A stretch of 64,000 nucleotides of DNA from Micromonospora sp. WMMD1120 (lineage in GTDB: Bacteria; Actinomycetota; Actinomycetes; Mycobacteriales; Micromonosporaceae): positions 3,442,501-3,506,500 of the forward strand of contig NZ_JARUBO010000005.1 of the NCBI RefSeq assembly GCF_029626235.1, read 5' to 3'. Positions within the stretch are counted from its first letter, which is position 1. Each line of letters opens with the position of its first letter. Below are positions 54,234-62,256 of this stretch, one piece after another. A program made the translations under genes and the position numbers. Under the pieces are notes generated by a model. That model had not been told where the DNA came from. It saw nothing but the letters and a program-made list of their open reading frames with translations, and ran no database searches.

Positions 54234-55750
54234 GTCGCCTCCCCCGTGCGTAGTTGTGTCGCCTCCCGGACGTCCTCCCGGTCCGGCCGGTCCCGGCCGT
54301 CCAGGTCGGCGATGGTCCAGGCCATCCGGATCACCCGATCGAAGCCGCGGGCCGACAGCGAGCCACAGTCGAGTCGGCCGCGCAGCTCGCTGGTGACCGA
54401 TGCGGGCAGCCGCCATGGCGGTCGCCGCAGGTGCGGACCGCCCACCTCGGCGTTGAGCCGTCGGCCCAGATCCGTCCACCGGGCGGCGGCCGCCTGCCGG
54501 GCCGCCACCACCCGGGCGGCCACCGTCGCCGACGGCTCCACGTCGTCGCCGGTCGCCATCAGCTCCGCCGCGCGCACCGGCAGGAGCCGTATCTGGACGT
54601 CGATCCGGTCGAGCAGCGGCCCGGAGAGCCGACCCAGGTAGCGGCGGCGCACGAGCGGGCTGCACTCGCAGTGCGCGTCGCCGCCCGGCTGGGCGCACGG
54701 GCACGGGTTGGCCGCCAGCACCAACTGGGTACGCGCCGGGTACCTGGTGCTGCCGCCGCTGCGACTCAACTGGACGTGACCGTCCTCCAGTGGCTGGCGC
54801 AACGCCTCCAGCGCGCCCTTGCTGAACTCGGGCGCCTCGTCGAGGAAGAGCACCCCCCGGTGCGCCAGCGACACCGCGCCGGGCCGGGCCAGACCCGAGC
54901 CGCCGCCGACGAGTGACGCCACGCTCGCGGTGTGGTGCGGTGCCTGGAACGGCGGACGCCGCAGCAACCGGACGCCCGGCGGCAGCAACCCGGCGACCGA
55001 GTGCAGCGCGGTGACCTCCAGCGCCGCCTCGTCGTCCAGCTCGGGAAGGATCGACGGCAGGCGTTGAGCGAGCATCGTCTTGCCGGCGCCCGGCGGGCCG
55101 AGCAGGGCCACGTGGTGCCCTCCGGCGGCGGCGACCTCCAGCGCGCGTCGGCCCAGCTGCTGGCCGGCGACCTCGGCGAGATCCGGCCCGTCGACCATCG
55201 GCGGCGGCTCGGCGCAGGGCGGATCGAGCAGCGGCGCGCCGTCGCGCACGAAGGCGACGAGCCGGTGCAGGCTGTCCACGGCGCGCACCCGCACCCCGGG
55301 TATGACCGCCGCCTCGGCGGCGTTGCCGACCGGGACGATCACCCGCTCGACACCCGCCTGGGCCGCGGCGGCGACCATCGGCAGCACGCCGCGCACCGGA
55401 CGGACCGTCCCGTCCAGCCCCAGCTCGCCGAGGACCACCACCCCCTCCAGGGGGAGCAGCGGTAGCTCGCCGGAGCCGCCCAGCAGCGCCGCGGCGATGG
55501 CCAGGTCGAACGCCGAACCGAACTTCGGCAGCGTGGCGGGCAGCAGGTTGAGGGTGATCCGCCGGTTGGGCCAGCGCTGGCCGGAGTTGACCACGGCGGC
55601 GCGGACCCGGTCGCGGGCCTCGTGCAGGGCGGTGTCCGGCAGTCCGGAGATCACCACCGCCGGTAGGCCGACAGCCAGGTCGGCCTCCACCTCGACCAGG
55701 TGACCGGTCACCCCGACCAGCCCCACGCAGAGCACCTTCGCGTAGCTCAC
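54230..55750 (-). CDS. comM: Mg-chelatase-like AAA ATPase ComM (YifB)
   Basis: A 506-residue AAA+ protein. The N-terminal Lon-like domain has LVEVEADLAVGLPAVVISGLPD, Walker A GPPGAGKT at 218-225, Walker B GVLFLDEAPEFSKGALEALRQPLEDG, and a C-terminal lid. ComM is a hexameric helicase promoting branch migration in natural transformation; in organisms not known to be competent its role is less clear. It is coupled to dprA downstream and lies 30 bases after yraN. Confidence 0.95.
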   Translation of the reverse strand: MSYAKVLCVGLVGVTGHLVEVEADLAVGLPAVVISGLPDTALHEARDRVRAAVVNSGQRWPNRRITLNLLPATLPKFGSAFDLAIAAALLGGSGELPLLPLEGVVVLGELGLDGTVRPVRGVLPMVAAAAQAGVERVIVPVGNAAEAAVIPGVRVRAVDSLHRLVAFVRDGAPLLDPPCAEPPPMVDGPDLAEVAGQQLGRRALEVAAAGGHHVALLGPPGAGKTMLAQRLPSILPELDDEAALEVTALHSVAGLLPPGVRLLRRPPFQAPHHTASVASLVGGGSGLARPGAVSLAHRGVLFLDEAPEFSKGALEALRQPLEDGHVQLSRSGGSTRYPARTQLVLAANPCPCAQPGGDAHCECSPLVRRRYLGRLSGPLLDRIDVQIRLLPVRAAELMATGDDVEPSATVAARVVAARQAAAARWTDLGRRLNAEVGGPHLRRPPWRLPASVTSELRGRLDCGSLSARGFDRVIRMAWTIADLDGRDRPDREDVREATQLRTGEAT

Positions 55751-55780
55751 GGCAGGTCACCGATCCTCGGCGGGCGCATC

Positions 55781-56140
55781 TCAGAACGCGCCCTTGAGGT
55801 GCTCGACCTGGGCTGGACCGGCGGCGGGCAGTCGCACCGACAGCACGTCGAAGCGCACTTCCTCAGCGGTCGTGCCGGTCTCGGTCAGCCAGAGCGCGGC
55901 GAGCCCCCGGAGTCGACGTGCCTTGGCCGGCACGACCGCCTCGGCCGGGGTGCCGAAGGTGTCGCCCCGGCGGGTCTTCACCTCGCAGAAGGCGAGCACC
56001 GGCCCGTCCCACGCGATGATGTCGATCTCCCCGGCGGGACAGCGCCAGTTGCGCACGACCGGGCGTAGCCCCGCCTCGGTCAGGTGCTGGACGGCGCACC
56101 GCTCGCCGTACGCGCCAACCGCCTGGTTCCGCTTCGTCAT
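55781..56140 (-). CDS. yraN: UPF0102 (YraN-family) nuclease-fold protein
   Basis: A 119-residue PD-(D/E)XK-fold protein. NQAVGAYGERCAVQHLTEAGLRPVVRNWRC, then GEIDIIAWDG (Glu38, Asp40) and CEVKTRRGDTFG (Glu53, Lys55). Function unknown, probably nucleic acid processing since it is tied to dprA-comM. ATG 56140 starts it; an upstream in-frame start would add a polar, Arg-rich stretch. A DnaA-box-like pair lies 55 bases upstream. Confidence 0.93.
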   Translation of the reverse strand: MTKRNQAVGAYGERCAVQHLTEAGLRPVVRNWRCPAGEIDIIAWDGPVLAFCEVKTRRGDTFGTPAEAVVPAKARRLRGLAALWLTETGTTAEEVRFDVLSVRLPAAGPAQVEHLKGAF

Positions 56141-56194
56141 GACCGGGACGGTGCCCGGCGGAGCGGGCTCGCCGCGACCCCGCGACCGCTCGTC

Positions 56195-56221
56195 TGTGGA
56201 CAACCGACGTCCTGTGGACGA
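56195..56221 (-). promoter_or_regulatory. Pair of DnaA-box-like sites upstream of yraN
   Basis: Reading on the reverse strand: TCGTCCACA (56221-56213), 9 bases, TTGTCCACA (56203-56195), ending 54 bases before the yraN ATG at 56140. Spacing, order and orientation match the pair upstream of the M23 gene, and flanks agree too (GGTCGTCCACAGGA and CGGTTGTCCACAG in both). Confidence 0.6.
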
Positions 56222-56310
56222 CCGAACGATCATGCTCTCGTTGTGCTACGGCGGGCGGACCCGGCACCGGCGGTGACAGCGAGGGTGGGGCACCGGATGC
56301 CCCGGCGGGT

Positions 56311-56403
56311 GGGTGCCGGCGCGGAACGGCTGGGGGTGCCAGCGAGTGACGGACGGGGGTGCCAGCGCGTGACGGCAGGTGGGTGCCAGCGCGGGACGGG
56401 TCG
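56311..56403. repeat. Four degenerate 23-24-bp tandem repeats
   Basis: GGGTGCC recurs at 56311, 56334, 56357 and 56381, each followed by (A/G)GCGCG(T/G)GACGG-like sequence. The copies differ by a few bases. The array fills the promoter side of the gene at 56439 and may carry its promoter; no regulator is known. Confidence 0.75.
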
Positions 56404-56438
56404 GGCCGAGATGGCGCGGTAGCAGCCGGTCGCATACG

Positions 56439-57602
56439 GTGCCGGACGTGGACGGACGACGGAGCTTGCCCGAAGATCAGGAGTCGCGCTGGTACCCCGA
56501 CGATCGGGGCCGCGGTTACGGCGAGTCGGATTGGCGTGGCGCGGGTGAACCGCGTTACCGGGACACCGACATCCCCGAGCAGCGTGGCGGTGACGGCGGT
56601 CGCTCCGTCGAGGACACCGGGGCCGGCCGACGCCGGGAGCCGGACTCGGGCCGCTTCGGGACCACGACCGAGCCGGACTCGGGACGCTTCGCGGCGACGA
56701 CCGAGCCGGACTCCGGCCGCTTCGGGGCGGTCGACGTGAGCCGCTTCGGCACGACGACCGAGCCGGACCCTGGTCGGCTGAACACCGCCGACCCGGGTCG
56801 CTTCGGTACGCCGGAGCGGGACTCCGGGCGTTTTCCGGCCGTCGACGCGCAGTCCGGACGGTACGGTCCCAGCGAGAACGAGTCCGGACGCTTCGGCGCG
56901 GTGGATCCGCTCGGTGACGTCCGGCCGGAGGCCGACGGATACCGCGCGAGCCGGTCCCGGCGGGCGGATCGGGACCCGTCGGAGATCTCCGGTGAGCTGC
57001 CCGGCCGCCGCGCCGCCCGGGAGCCGGTCGCCGTGGAGACCCCGGCCGCGAGCGCCCCGCCGGAGGCGCTGCTCGACAGCCCGTCGGCAGCCGCCGTACC
57101 GGGTGGTGTGCTCGCCGACCCGGTCCGTCCCGCCCCGCTCGGCGGGTACCCGATCGTCGAACCGGGTCGGGGCGGTGACCCGGGTCGGGGCGGTGACACG
57201 CCACACCCGCTGGAGATGCCGACCGGCCCGATGCCGGGCATCGGCCCCCGCCCGGACCTGGCCGGTGTCGAGGCGGCGGCGTTCTCCCCGGCGGGCGACG
57301 GCGTCTACCGGACCCGCCGACCGGTGTTGGCCGTACTCTTCGCCCTGCTGGTCGTGATCTTCGAAGTTCCCGCGCTCCGGGTGCTGCTGGCCGGCGTGAC
57401 CGGCGATCCGGTGGGCGCCGGGAACGTGGTGGTCGGTATCGCCCTGGTGGCCGGGTTGCCGATCTTCGCGACCGGGCTGTACGGGCTCCGCACCGGCGGT
57501 CTGGCGCTCGCCGACAGCGGTCGGGGTTGGCTGCGCCCGCCCACGGCCTACCTGACAGTGGGCCTGGTGCTCTTCGTGGCCGCCGCGCTTGCCGCCGGCT
57601 GA
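56439..57602 (+). CDS. Membrane protein with N-terminal SGRF repeats
   Basis: A 387-residue protein, possibly starting at GTG 56439 or 56448. The first ~280 residues are disordered and hydrophilic, with about ten repeats of (P)DSGRFG/SGRF separated by TTTE or AVD. The C-terminal ~105 residues have three membrane helices ([58 protein letters not shown]). It is like no family I can name; the arrangement (repeats in the cytoplasm, helices at the end) recalls some actinobacterial membrane-associated scaffolds. The gene stands alone. Confidence 0.75.
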   Translation: MPDVDGRRSLPEDQESRWYPDDRGRGYGESDWRGAGEPRYRDTDIPEQRGGDGGRSVEDTGAGRRREPDSGRFGTTTEPDSGRFAATTEPDSGRFGAVDVSRFGTTTEPDPGRLNTADPGRFGTPERDSGRFPAVDAQSGRYGPSENESGRFGAVDPLGDVRPEADGYRASRSRRADRDPSEISGELPGRRAAREPVAVETPAASAPPEALLDSPSAAAVPGGVLADPVRPAPLGGYPIVEPGRGGDPGRGGDTPHPLEMPTGPMPGIGPRPDLAGVEAAAFSPAGDGVYRTRRPVLAVLFALLVVIFEVPALRVLLAGVTGDPVGAGNVVVGIALVAGLPIFATGLYGLRTGGLALADSGRGWLRPPTAYLTVGLVLFVAAALAAG

Positions 57603-57649
57603 CGCGCTCGCCGCGAGCCCGTTCCGGCTGATGATCCTCACCAAACCCA

Positions 57650-57689
57650 GGAAATAGTGGCCTCCGGCGACGCGGAGGCCACTATTTCC
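57650..57689. repeat. Palindrome, TAGTGGCC family, copy 2
   Basis: A perfect 17-bp stem, GGAAATAGTGGCCTCCG (57650-57666) and its complement at 57673-57689, with a GCGACG loop. It lies 47 bases after the SGRF-repeat gene and could act as its terminator. The core resembles the left arm of the element at 39349. Confidence 0.75.
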
Positions 57690-57733
57690 CGGAAACAGCG
57701 CGATCAACGCTTCCCGGAAACAGCGCGATCAAC
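57686..57733. repeat. Direct repeat of 23 bp at 25-base spacing
   Basis: TTCCCGGAAACAGCGCGATC plus AAC occurs at 57686-57708 and 57711-57733, then CGATCAA recurs at 57735-57741 and 57750-57756. The first copy begins inside the right arm of the palindrome at 57650, so the two features are linked. Confidence 0.8.
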
Positions 57734-57871
57734 ACGATCAAGCAGCCGGGCGATCAACAGGCCGAGCCGCCGGGCCGGAGCAGCCGCGCAGCACCCCGGG
57801 GCGGTCGGACGGGTGGGGGGCGTACACTGGCCAACTGGCGACCGCCTAGCGCGGTCGACCTCGCGTGCCCT

Positions 57872-57891
57872 CTTCACGAATCGTCGTGAAG
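57872..57891 (+). promoter_or_regulatory. Hairpin in the rpsB leader
   Basis: CTTCACGA-ATCG-TCGTGAAG, an 8-bp stem, 117 bases before rpsB. A second dyad CCTGGTC/GACCAGG follows around 57902-57949, and a -10-like TACACT at about 57825. Together they suggest a promoter and a structured 5' leader for S2, where autoregulation is known in other bacteria; that is inference here. Confidence 0.45.
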
Positions 57892-58008
57892 CGACGGCCT
57901 CCCTGGTCCCGATCCCGATCGGGCCCACCATGGGCCGGCGACCAGGCACCAGGACGCCCGGCCACCGGTCGGGCGTGACAACCAGGGATCTTGAGGAGTA
58001 CCCCAACC

Positions 58009-58872
58009 ATGGCCGTCGTGACCATGCGCCAGCTGCTGGAGAGCGGTGTCCACTTCGGGCACCAGACCCGGCGCTGGAACCCGAAGATGAAGCGCTTCAT
58101 CATGACCGAGCGCAACGGCATCTACATCATCGACCTGCGCCAGACCCTCGACTACATCGAGAAGGCGTACGAGTTCGTGCGTGGGACCGTCGCCGAGGGC
58201 GGCAGCATCCTGTTCGTCGGCACCAAGAAGCAGGCCCAGGAGGCCATCGCCGAGCAGGCGACGCGGGTGGGTCAGCCGTACGTCAACCACCGCTGGCTCG
58301 GTGGCATGCTGACCAACTTCCAGACGGTGTACAAGCGGCTCCAGCGGATGAAGGAGCTGGAGGCCCTGGGTGACCTGAGCGGCACCGCCGCCGGTTACAC
58401 CAAGAAGGAGACCCTGCAGCTCTCCCGCGAGAAGATCAAGCTGACCCGCACCCTCGGTGGTCTGCGGGACATGCAGAAGCTTCCCGCCGCGGTCTGGATC
58501 GTCGACACCAAGAAGGAGCACATCGCCGTCGACGAGGCCCGCAAGCTGGGCATCCCGGTGATCGCGGTGCTGGACACCAACTGCGACCCGGACGAGGTCG
58601 ACTTCCCGATCCCGGGCAACGACGACGCGATCCGCTCGGCCGAGCTGCTGACCAAGGTCGTCGCCGCCGCCGTCGCGGACGGTCTGATCGCGCGTTCCGG
58701 CCGTCGTCGGGGCACCGACGAGAAGCCCGAGGCGGGTGTCGCCAGCGACGAGCCGCTGACCGAGTGGGAGCGCGAGCTGCTCGAGCCGAAGAAGGCCGAC
58801 GAGCCCACCACCCCGGAGCAGCAGCCGGCGCAGGCCGCCACCGAGCAGCCGGCGACCGCCACCGCGGAGTGA
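58009..58872 (+). CDS. rpsB: 30S ribosomal protein S2
   Basis: A 287-residue S2: [68 protein letters not shown], and [27 protein letters not shown]. It binds at the 30S neck and needs S1-like functions for initiation. The ~50-residue C-terminal tail is Glu/Ala/Pro/Thr-rich ([16 protein letters not shown]), as in relatives. ATG 58009 has TTGAGGAG upstream. A strong hairpin and tsf follow. Confidence 0.97.
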   Translation: MAVVTMRQLLESGVHFGHQTRRWNPKMKRFIMTERNGIYIIDLRQTLDYIEKAYEFVRGTVAEGGSILFVGTKKQAQEAIAEQATRVGQPYVNHRWLGGMLTNFQTVYKRLQRMKELEALGDLSGTAAGYTKKETLQLSREKIKLTRTLGGLRDMQKLPAAVWIVDTKKEHIAVDEARKLGIPVIAVLDTNCDPDEVDFPIPGNDDAIRSAELLTKVVAAAVADGLIARSGRRRGTDEKPEAGVASDEPLTEWERELLEPKKADEPTTPEQQPAQAATEQPATATAE

Positions 58873-58877
58873 TCGCA

Positions 58878-58924
58878 CCGTCGCTGCCCCGCCGTCCGTT
58901 TTCGCGAACGGCGGGCAGCGACGG
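58878..58924 (+). terminator. Long hairpin between rpsB and tsf
   Basis: CCGTCGCTGCCCCGCCGT (58878-58895) pairs with ACGGCGGGCAGCGACGG (58908-58924), 17 bp with one bulged C, loop CCGTTTTCGCGA. Such an intercistronic hairpin is typical of partial termination or RNA processing between S2 and EF-Ts. Confidence 0.75.
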
Positions 58925-59006
58925 TACGCCGGGCACGATCCGCCCGGATCCGGGTAACCGGCACCTCTGACCATCCACACGCCGACTCAACACCGAAGAG
59001 AGAGCC

Positions 59007-59834
59007 ATGTCCCAAATCACCGCCGCGGACGTCAAGAAGCTCCGCGACCTCACCGGCGCCGGCATGATGGACAGCAAGAAGGCGCTGACCGAGGCCGAGG
59101 GCGACTTCGACAAGGCCGTCGAGATCCTGCGCGTCAAGGGCGCCAAGGACGTCGGCAAGCGGGCCGGCCGCACGGCCGCCAACGGCCTGGTCGCCCACTC
59201 CGGCACGTCGCTGCTCGAGCTGAACTGCGAGACCGACTTCGTCGCCAAGACCGAGGCCTTCATCGCGCTGGCCCAGCAGCTCGTCGAGCACGGCGAGCGT
59301 TCCGGCCTGAACAGCGCCGAGGAGCTGCTCGCCTCCGAGCTGGACGGCAAGGTCGTCGCCGACCTGATCCAGGAGCAGTCCGCCAAGATCGGCGAGAAGC
59401 TGGTGCTCAACCGGTTCGCCCGCGTCGAGGGCACCACCGCTGTCTACCTGCACCGCAAGGCCCAGGACCTGCCGCCGGCCGTCGGCGTGCTGGTGTCGTA
59501 CACCGGCAAGAGCGACGAGGCCGGTGACGCCGACGCCCGTGGTGTGGCCATGCAGATCGCCGCCATGCGGCCGAAGTACCTGACCCGGGACGAGGTGCCG
59601 GCCGACGTCGTCGAGTCCGAGCGGCGCATCGCCGAGCAGACCGCCCGCGAGGAGAACAAGCCCGAGGCGGCCCTGCCGAAGATCGTCGAGGGTCGGGTGA
59701 ACTCCTTCTTCAAGGACTACGTCCTGATCGAGCAGGCGTCGGTGGCCGACAACAAGAAGTCGGTGAAGCAGGTGCTGGCCGAGGCCGGCATCGAGGTCAC
59801 CCGCTTCGTCCGGTTCGAGGTCGGCCAGGCCTGA
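59007..59834 (+). CDS. tsf: Elongation factor Ts
   Basis: A 275-residue EF-Ts. The UBA-like N terminus [39 protein letters not shown], then [17 protein letters not shown] with the TDFV motif that contacts EF-Tu. It exchanges GDP on EF-Tu. The start has GAAGAGAGAG. It follows rpsB by 134 bases and is followed by two hairpins, so it ends the rpsB-tsf unit. Confidence 0.97.
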   Translation: MSQITAADVKKLRDLTGAGMMDSKKALTEAEGDFDKAVEILRVKGAKDVGKRAGRTAANGLVAHSGTSLLELNCETDFVAKTEAFIALAQQLVEHGERSGLNSAEELLASELDGKVVADLIQEQSAKIGEKLVLNRFARVEGTTAVYLHRKAQDLPPAVGVLVSYTGKSDEAGDADARGVAMQIAAMRPKYLTRDEVPADVVESERRIAEQTAREENKPEAALPKIVEGRVNSFFKDYVLIEQASVADNKKSVKQVLAEAGIEVTRFVRFEVGQA

Positions 59835-59842
59835 GCCGTGAC

Positions 59843-59861
59843 CGGGCGCCCTCGGCGCCCG
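59843..59861 (+). terminator. Hairpin just after tsf
   Basis: CGGGCGCC-CTC-GGCGCCCG, an 8-bp perfect stem 9 bases past the tsf stop, the nearer of two terminator-like stems. Confidence 0.65.
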
Positions 59862-59879
59862 TGGGCAGAGGACGTCAAC

Positions 59880-59921
59880 GAGGAGGCCGCCGGTGTACGT
59901 GACAGGCACCGCGGCCTCCTC
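59880..59921 (+). terminator. Second hairpin between tsf and pyrH
   Basis: GAGGAGGCCGC (59880-59890) with GCGGCCTCCTC (59911-59921), an 11-bp stem plus an inner GGTG/CACC. It strengthens the stop before pyrH. Confidence 0.7.
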
Positions 59922-59995
59922 GTCACATAGGGTCGGCAGCGGCAGGTTCGCGGTACGCGCCGCACGGTGCGTGCGCGTGGGGAAGGGCGGGGCGG

Positions 59996-60763
59996 ATGAC
60001 GCAGGTTGTGAGTGACCGGACGCTGGCGGTGGACGACCCGACGGCACCGCCGCCGGGGCGTGCCCGCCGGGTGGTGCTCAAGCTCTCCGGCGAGGTGTTC
60101 GGTGGCGGCGCGATCGGCGTCGACCCGGATGTCGTCCAGGCCATCGCCCGGCAGATCGCGACGGTGGTGCGTCGGGGAGTGCAGGTCTCCGTGGTGGTCG
60201 GCGGTGGCAACTTCTTCCGAGGCGCGGAGTTGCAGAAGCGCGGGATGGACCGGGCCCGCGCCGACTACATGGGCATGCTCGGCACCGTGATGAACTGCCT
60301 GGCCCTCCAGGACTTCCTGGAGAAGGAGGGCATCGAGACCCGGGTGCAGAGCGCCATCACCATGGCCCAGGTCGCCGAACCGTACATCCCGCTGCGCGCG
60401 ATCCGGCACCTGGAGAAGGGGCGGGTGGTCATCTTCGGCGCCGGTGCCGGGATGCCGTACTTCTCCACCGACACGGTGGCCGCCCAGCGGGCGCTGGAGA
60501 TCCGGGCCGACGTGGTGCTGATGAGCAAGAACGGCGTGGACGGCGTCTACACCGCCGACCCGCGGATCGACCCGACCGCCAGCAAACTCGACTCGATCAC
60601 CTTCTCCGAGGTGCTGCGCCGCAACCTGCGGGTGGCCGACGCGGCGGCGTTCAGCCTCTGCATGGAGAACGGCCTGCCGATGCTGGTCTTCGGCGCGCAG
60701 GGTGACGACACCATCATCCGCGCGGTGGGTGGCGACAAGATCGGCACCCTGATCACCGCCTGA
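59996..60763 (+). CDS. pyrH: Uridylate kinase
   Basis: A 255-residue UMP kinase of the amino-acid-kinase fold. [68 protein letters not shown] and [11 protein letters not shown] are the family motifs. It phosphorylates UMP to UDP and is hexameric, controlled by UTP and GTP. A ~22-residue polar lead precedes the core; ATG 59996 is the first start. frr follows 56 bases later. Confidence 0.97.
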   Translation: MTQVVSDRTLAVDDPTAPPPGRARRVVLKLSGEVFGGGAIGVDPDVVQAIARQIATVVRRGVQVSVVVGGGNFFRGAELQKRGMDRARADYMGMLGTVMNCLALQDFLEKEGIETRVQSAITMAQVAEPYIPLRAIRHLEKGRVVIFGAGAGMPYFSTDTVAAQRALEIRADVVLMSKNGVDGVYTADPRIDPTASKLDSITFSEVLRRNLRVADAAAFSLCMENGLPMLVFGAQGDDTIIRAVGGDKIGTLITA

Positions 60764-60819
60764 GCCGTGACGACTTTCCGCAGAGCCCACGACGAGCACA
60801 GAAGGAGGCGAGGAGACCG

Positions 60820-61377
60820 GTGATCGACGACACCCTCCTCGAGGCCGAGGAAAAGATGGAGCGTGCGGTCGAGCACGCCAAGGAGGAGTTCGGCGCCATC
60901 CGCACCGGTCGCGCCAACCCCGCCATGTTCTCCAAGGTCATCATCGACTACTACGGCACGCCCACGCCGTTGACGCAGATGGCGTCCATCGCGATCCCCG
61001 AGCCGCGGATGGCGATCATCAAGCCGTACGACAACTCGCAGATCAATGCGATGGAGAAGGCGATCCGCGACTCGGACCTCGGGGTGAACCCGAACAACGA
61101 GGGCACCCAGCTGCGCATTCTGCTCCCGCAGATGACCGAGGAGCGGCGCCGCGACATGATCAAGGTGGCCCGGCACAAGGGCGAGGAGGCCAAGGTCGCC
61201 ATCCGCAACGTCCGTCGCCGGGGCAAGGAAGAGCTGGACCGCATCGTCAAGGGCGGCGAGGCTGGCGAGGACGAGGGTCGCCGCGCCGAGAAGGAACTCG
61301 ACGACCTGACCCAGCGCTACGTGGCCAACGTCGACGACCTGGTCAAGCACAAGGAGACCGAGCTGCTCGAGGTGTGA
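60820..61377 (+). CDS. frr: Ribosome recycling factor
   Basis: A 185-residue [39 protein letters not shown], then [27 protein letters not shown] and [24 protein letters not shown]. With EF-G it splits post-termination ribosomes. GTG 60820 has GGAGGCGAGGAG upstream. Cotranscribed with pyrH. A 16-bp palindrome follows. Confidence 0.97.
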   Translation: MIDDTLLEAEEKMERAVEHAKEEFGAIRTGRANPAMFSKVIIDYYGTPTPLTQMASIAIPEPRMAIIKPYDNSQINAMEKAIRDSDLGVNPNNEGTQLRILLPQMTEERRRDMIKVARHKGEEAKVAIRNVRRRGKEELDRIVKGGEAGEDEGRRAEKELDDLTQRYVANVDDLVKHKETELLEV

Positions 61378-61387
61378 GCCCTGCTCC

Positions 61388-61419
61388 GAGGCCCGTTCCC
61401 GACGTCGGGAACGGGCCTC
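61388..61419. terminator. Perfect 16-bp palindrome between frr and the secreted-protein gene
   Basis: GAGGCCCGTTCCCGAC with its exact complement, 61388-61419, with the centre GACGTC. It lies between two convergent genes (frr ends 61377, the other 61430) and can stop both. Confidence 0.8.
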
Positions 61420-61429
61420 GTGTCGTCGG

Positions 61430-61873
61430 TCAGCAGGGGATCCAGACCGTCCTGGTGCTCTCCGCGAACTGCTCGCCGGTGTCCCAGTCCCGCAGCGCGA
61501 AACGGGCGGTTGCCCGGCCGGGGTGCAGCGCCGGAGTGATGCGGGCGAACGCCATCGAGAGTTCGACGGTGCCGCCGTCACAGACGATCTCGCCGGCGCC
61601 GTGTCCTCCGGTGGCCCAGAGGGTCGGCAGGCCGTCCTGCACCAGCGACGCCGACATCAGGACGATGCCGGCGGGGCAGTTGCGGGCGGTGGCGGTGACC
61701 GCCGTGGCCGGGTACGTCACCCCCGGTTCGCCGACGGGCGGCTCGAACGGGAACAGCTCGCTGGCGTGGCGGTCGATGGTGATCTGGGTCTGGGTCGCGC
61801 TGGCGGCGGCCGGCGCCGCCGCGGTCAGGACCATGGCGGCCGCGGTCAGCACCGCCACACCGAACTTGTACAT
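61430..61873 (-). CDS. Small secreted protein of unknown function
   Basis: A 147-residue exported protein. The signal peptide MYKFGVAVLTAAAMVLTAAAPAAASA is probably cleaved after ASA near 26. The mature ~120 residues are beta-rich with Cys in ARNCPAG, IVCDGG and the last residue, so a disulfide is likely. No family recognised. It interrupts the frr-cdsA order usual in actinobacteria. A GAAGGG site lies 10 bases upstream of ATG 61873. Confidence 0.75.
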   Translation of the reverse strand: MYKFGVAVLTAAAMVLTAAAPAAASATQTQITIDRHASELFPFEPPVGEPGVTYPATAVTATARNCPAGIVLMSASLVQDGLPTLWATGGHGAGEIVCDGGTVELSMAFARITPALHPGRATARFALRDWDTGEQFAESTRTVWIPC

Positions 61874-62202
61874 GTGAGTGCCCTTCCCCCGTTCGGACGC
61901 GCCGGCGGGTGCCCGCGCCCCATCAGCGGACCACGCCCGCGGTCGCCGCTCAGTAGTCGATCGAGCACCGGGCGAGTCGGATCGACGGCAGCGGATCGCC
62001 TGCGGGGTGTCGTACCGGATGGGTGTGCGTCGCCGGCCGCGGCCTGGCGGCGGGGGGTGGCGTCGGTCCGTGTGCCTCGTCCGCCGTGCCGGTGCGGTGT
62101 GTGCAGTAGGCTCGGCAGGATTCCCGGCCACCGGGCGGTGCGCACCGGGGATCGACCGACCGTTGCGGCGGTCAATCGGAGGAAACATCGCACGTGTAGG
62201 GG

Positions 62203-62256
62203 ATGCTTGTGGTCTTGCGTCATGTGGTGGTTCTCGTGCCGCGTCGCGGTGCGTGA
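62203..62256 (+). CDS. Possible 17-codon leader peptide overlapping cdsA
   Basis: ATG 62203 opens MLVVLRHVVVLVPRRGA and stops at TGA 62254-62256, whose A is the first base of the cdsA ATG (TGATG). It is hydrophobic with three Arg. cdsA has no good ribosome binding site of its own, so translation by re-initiation is plausible. Whether the peptide is made is unknown; its own binding site (GGGG right at the ATG) is poor. The rest of 61874-62202 shows no further gene. Confidence 0.35.
   Translation: MLVVLRHVVVLVPRRGA

Noticed and set aside
53034..55760. A 908-codon open frame covering dprA and running antisense-free through comM in another frame
   Set aside because: Only the dprA part resembles a protein; the upstream part is an Arg/Gly/Pro-rich shadow frame of comM caused by high GC content. 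The GTG at 54233 with a 4-base overlap gives a normal DprA.
49780..56221. Replication origin (two pairs of DnaA-box-like sites)
   Set aside because: No dnaA, dnaN, gyr or AT-rich unwinding region is near; four boxes in 6.4 kb, close to gene starts, fit regulation better than oriC.
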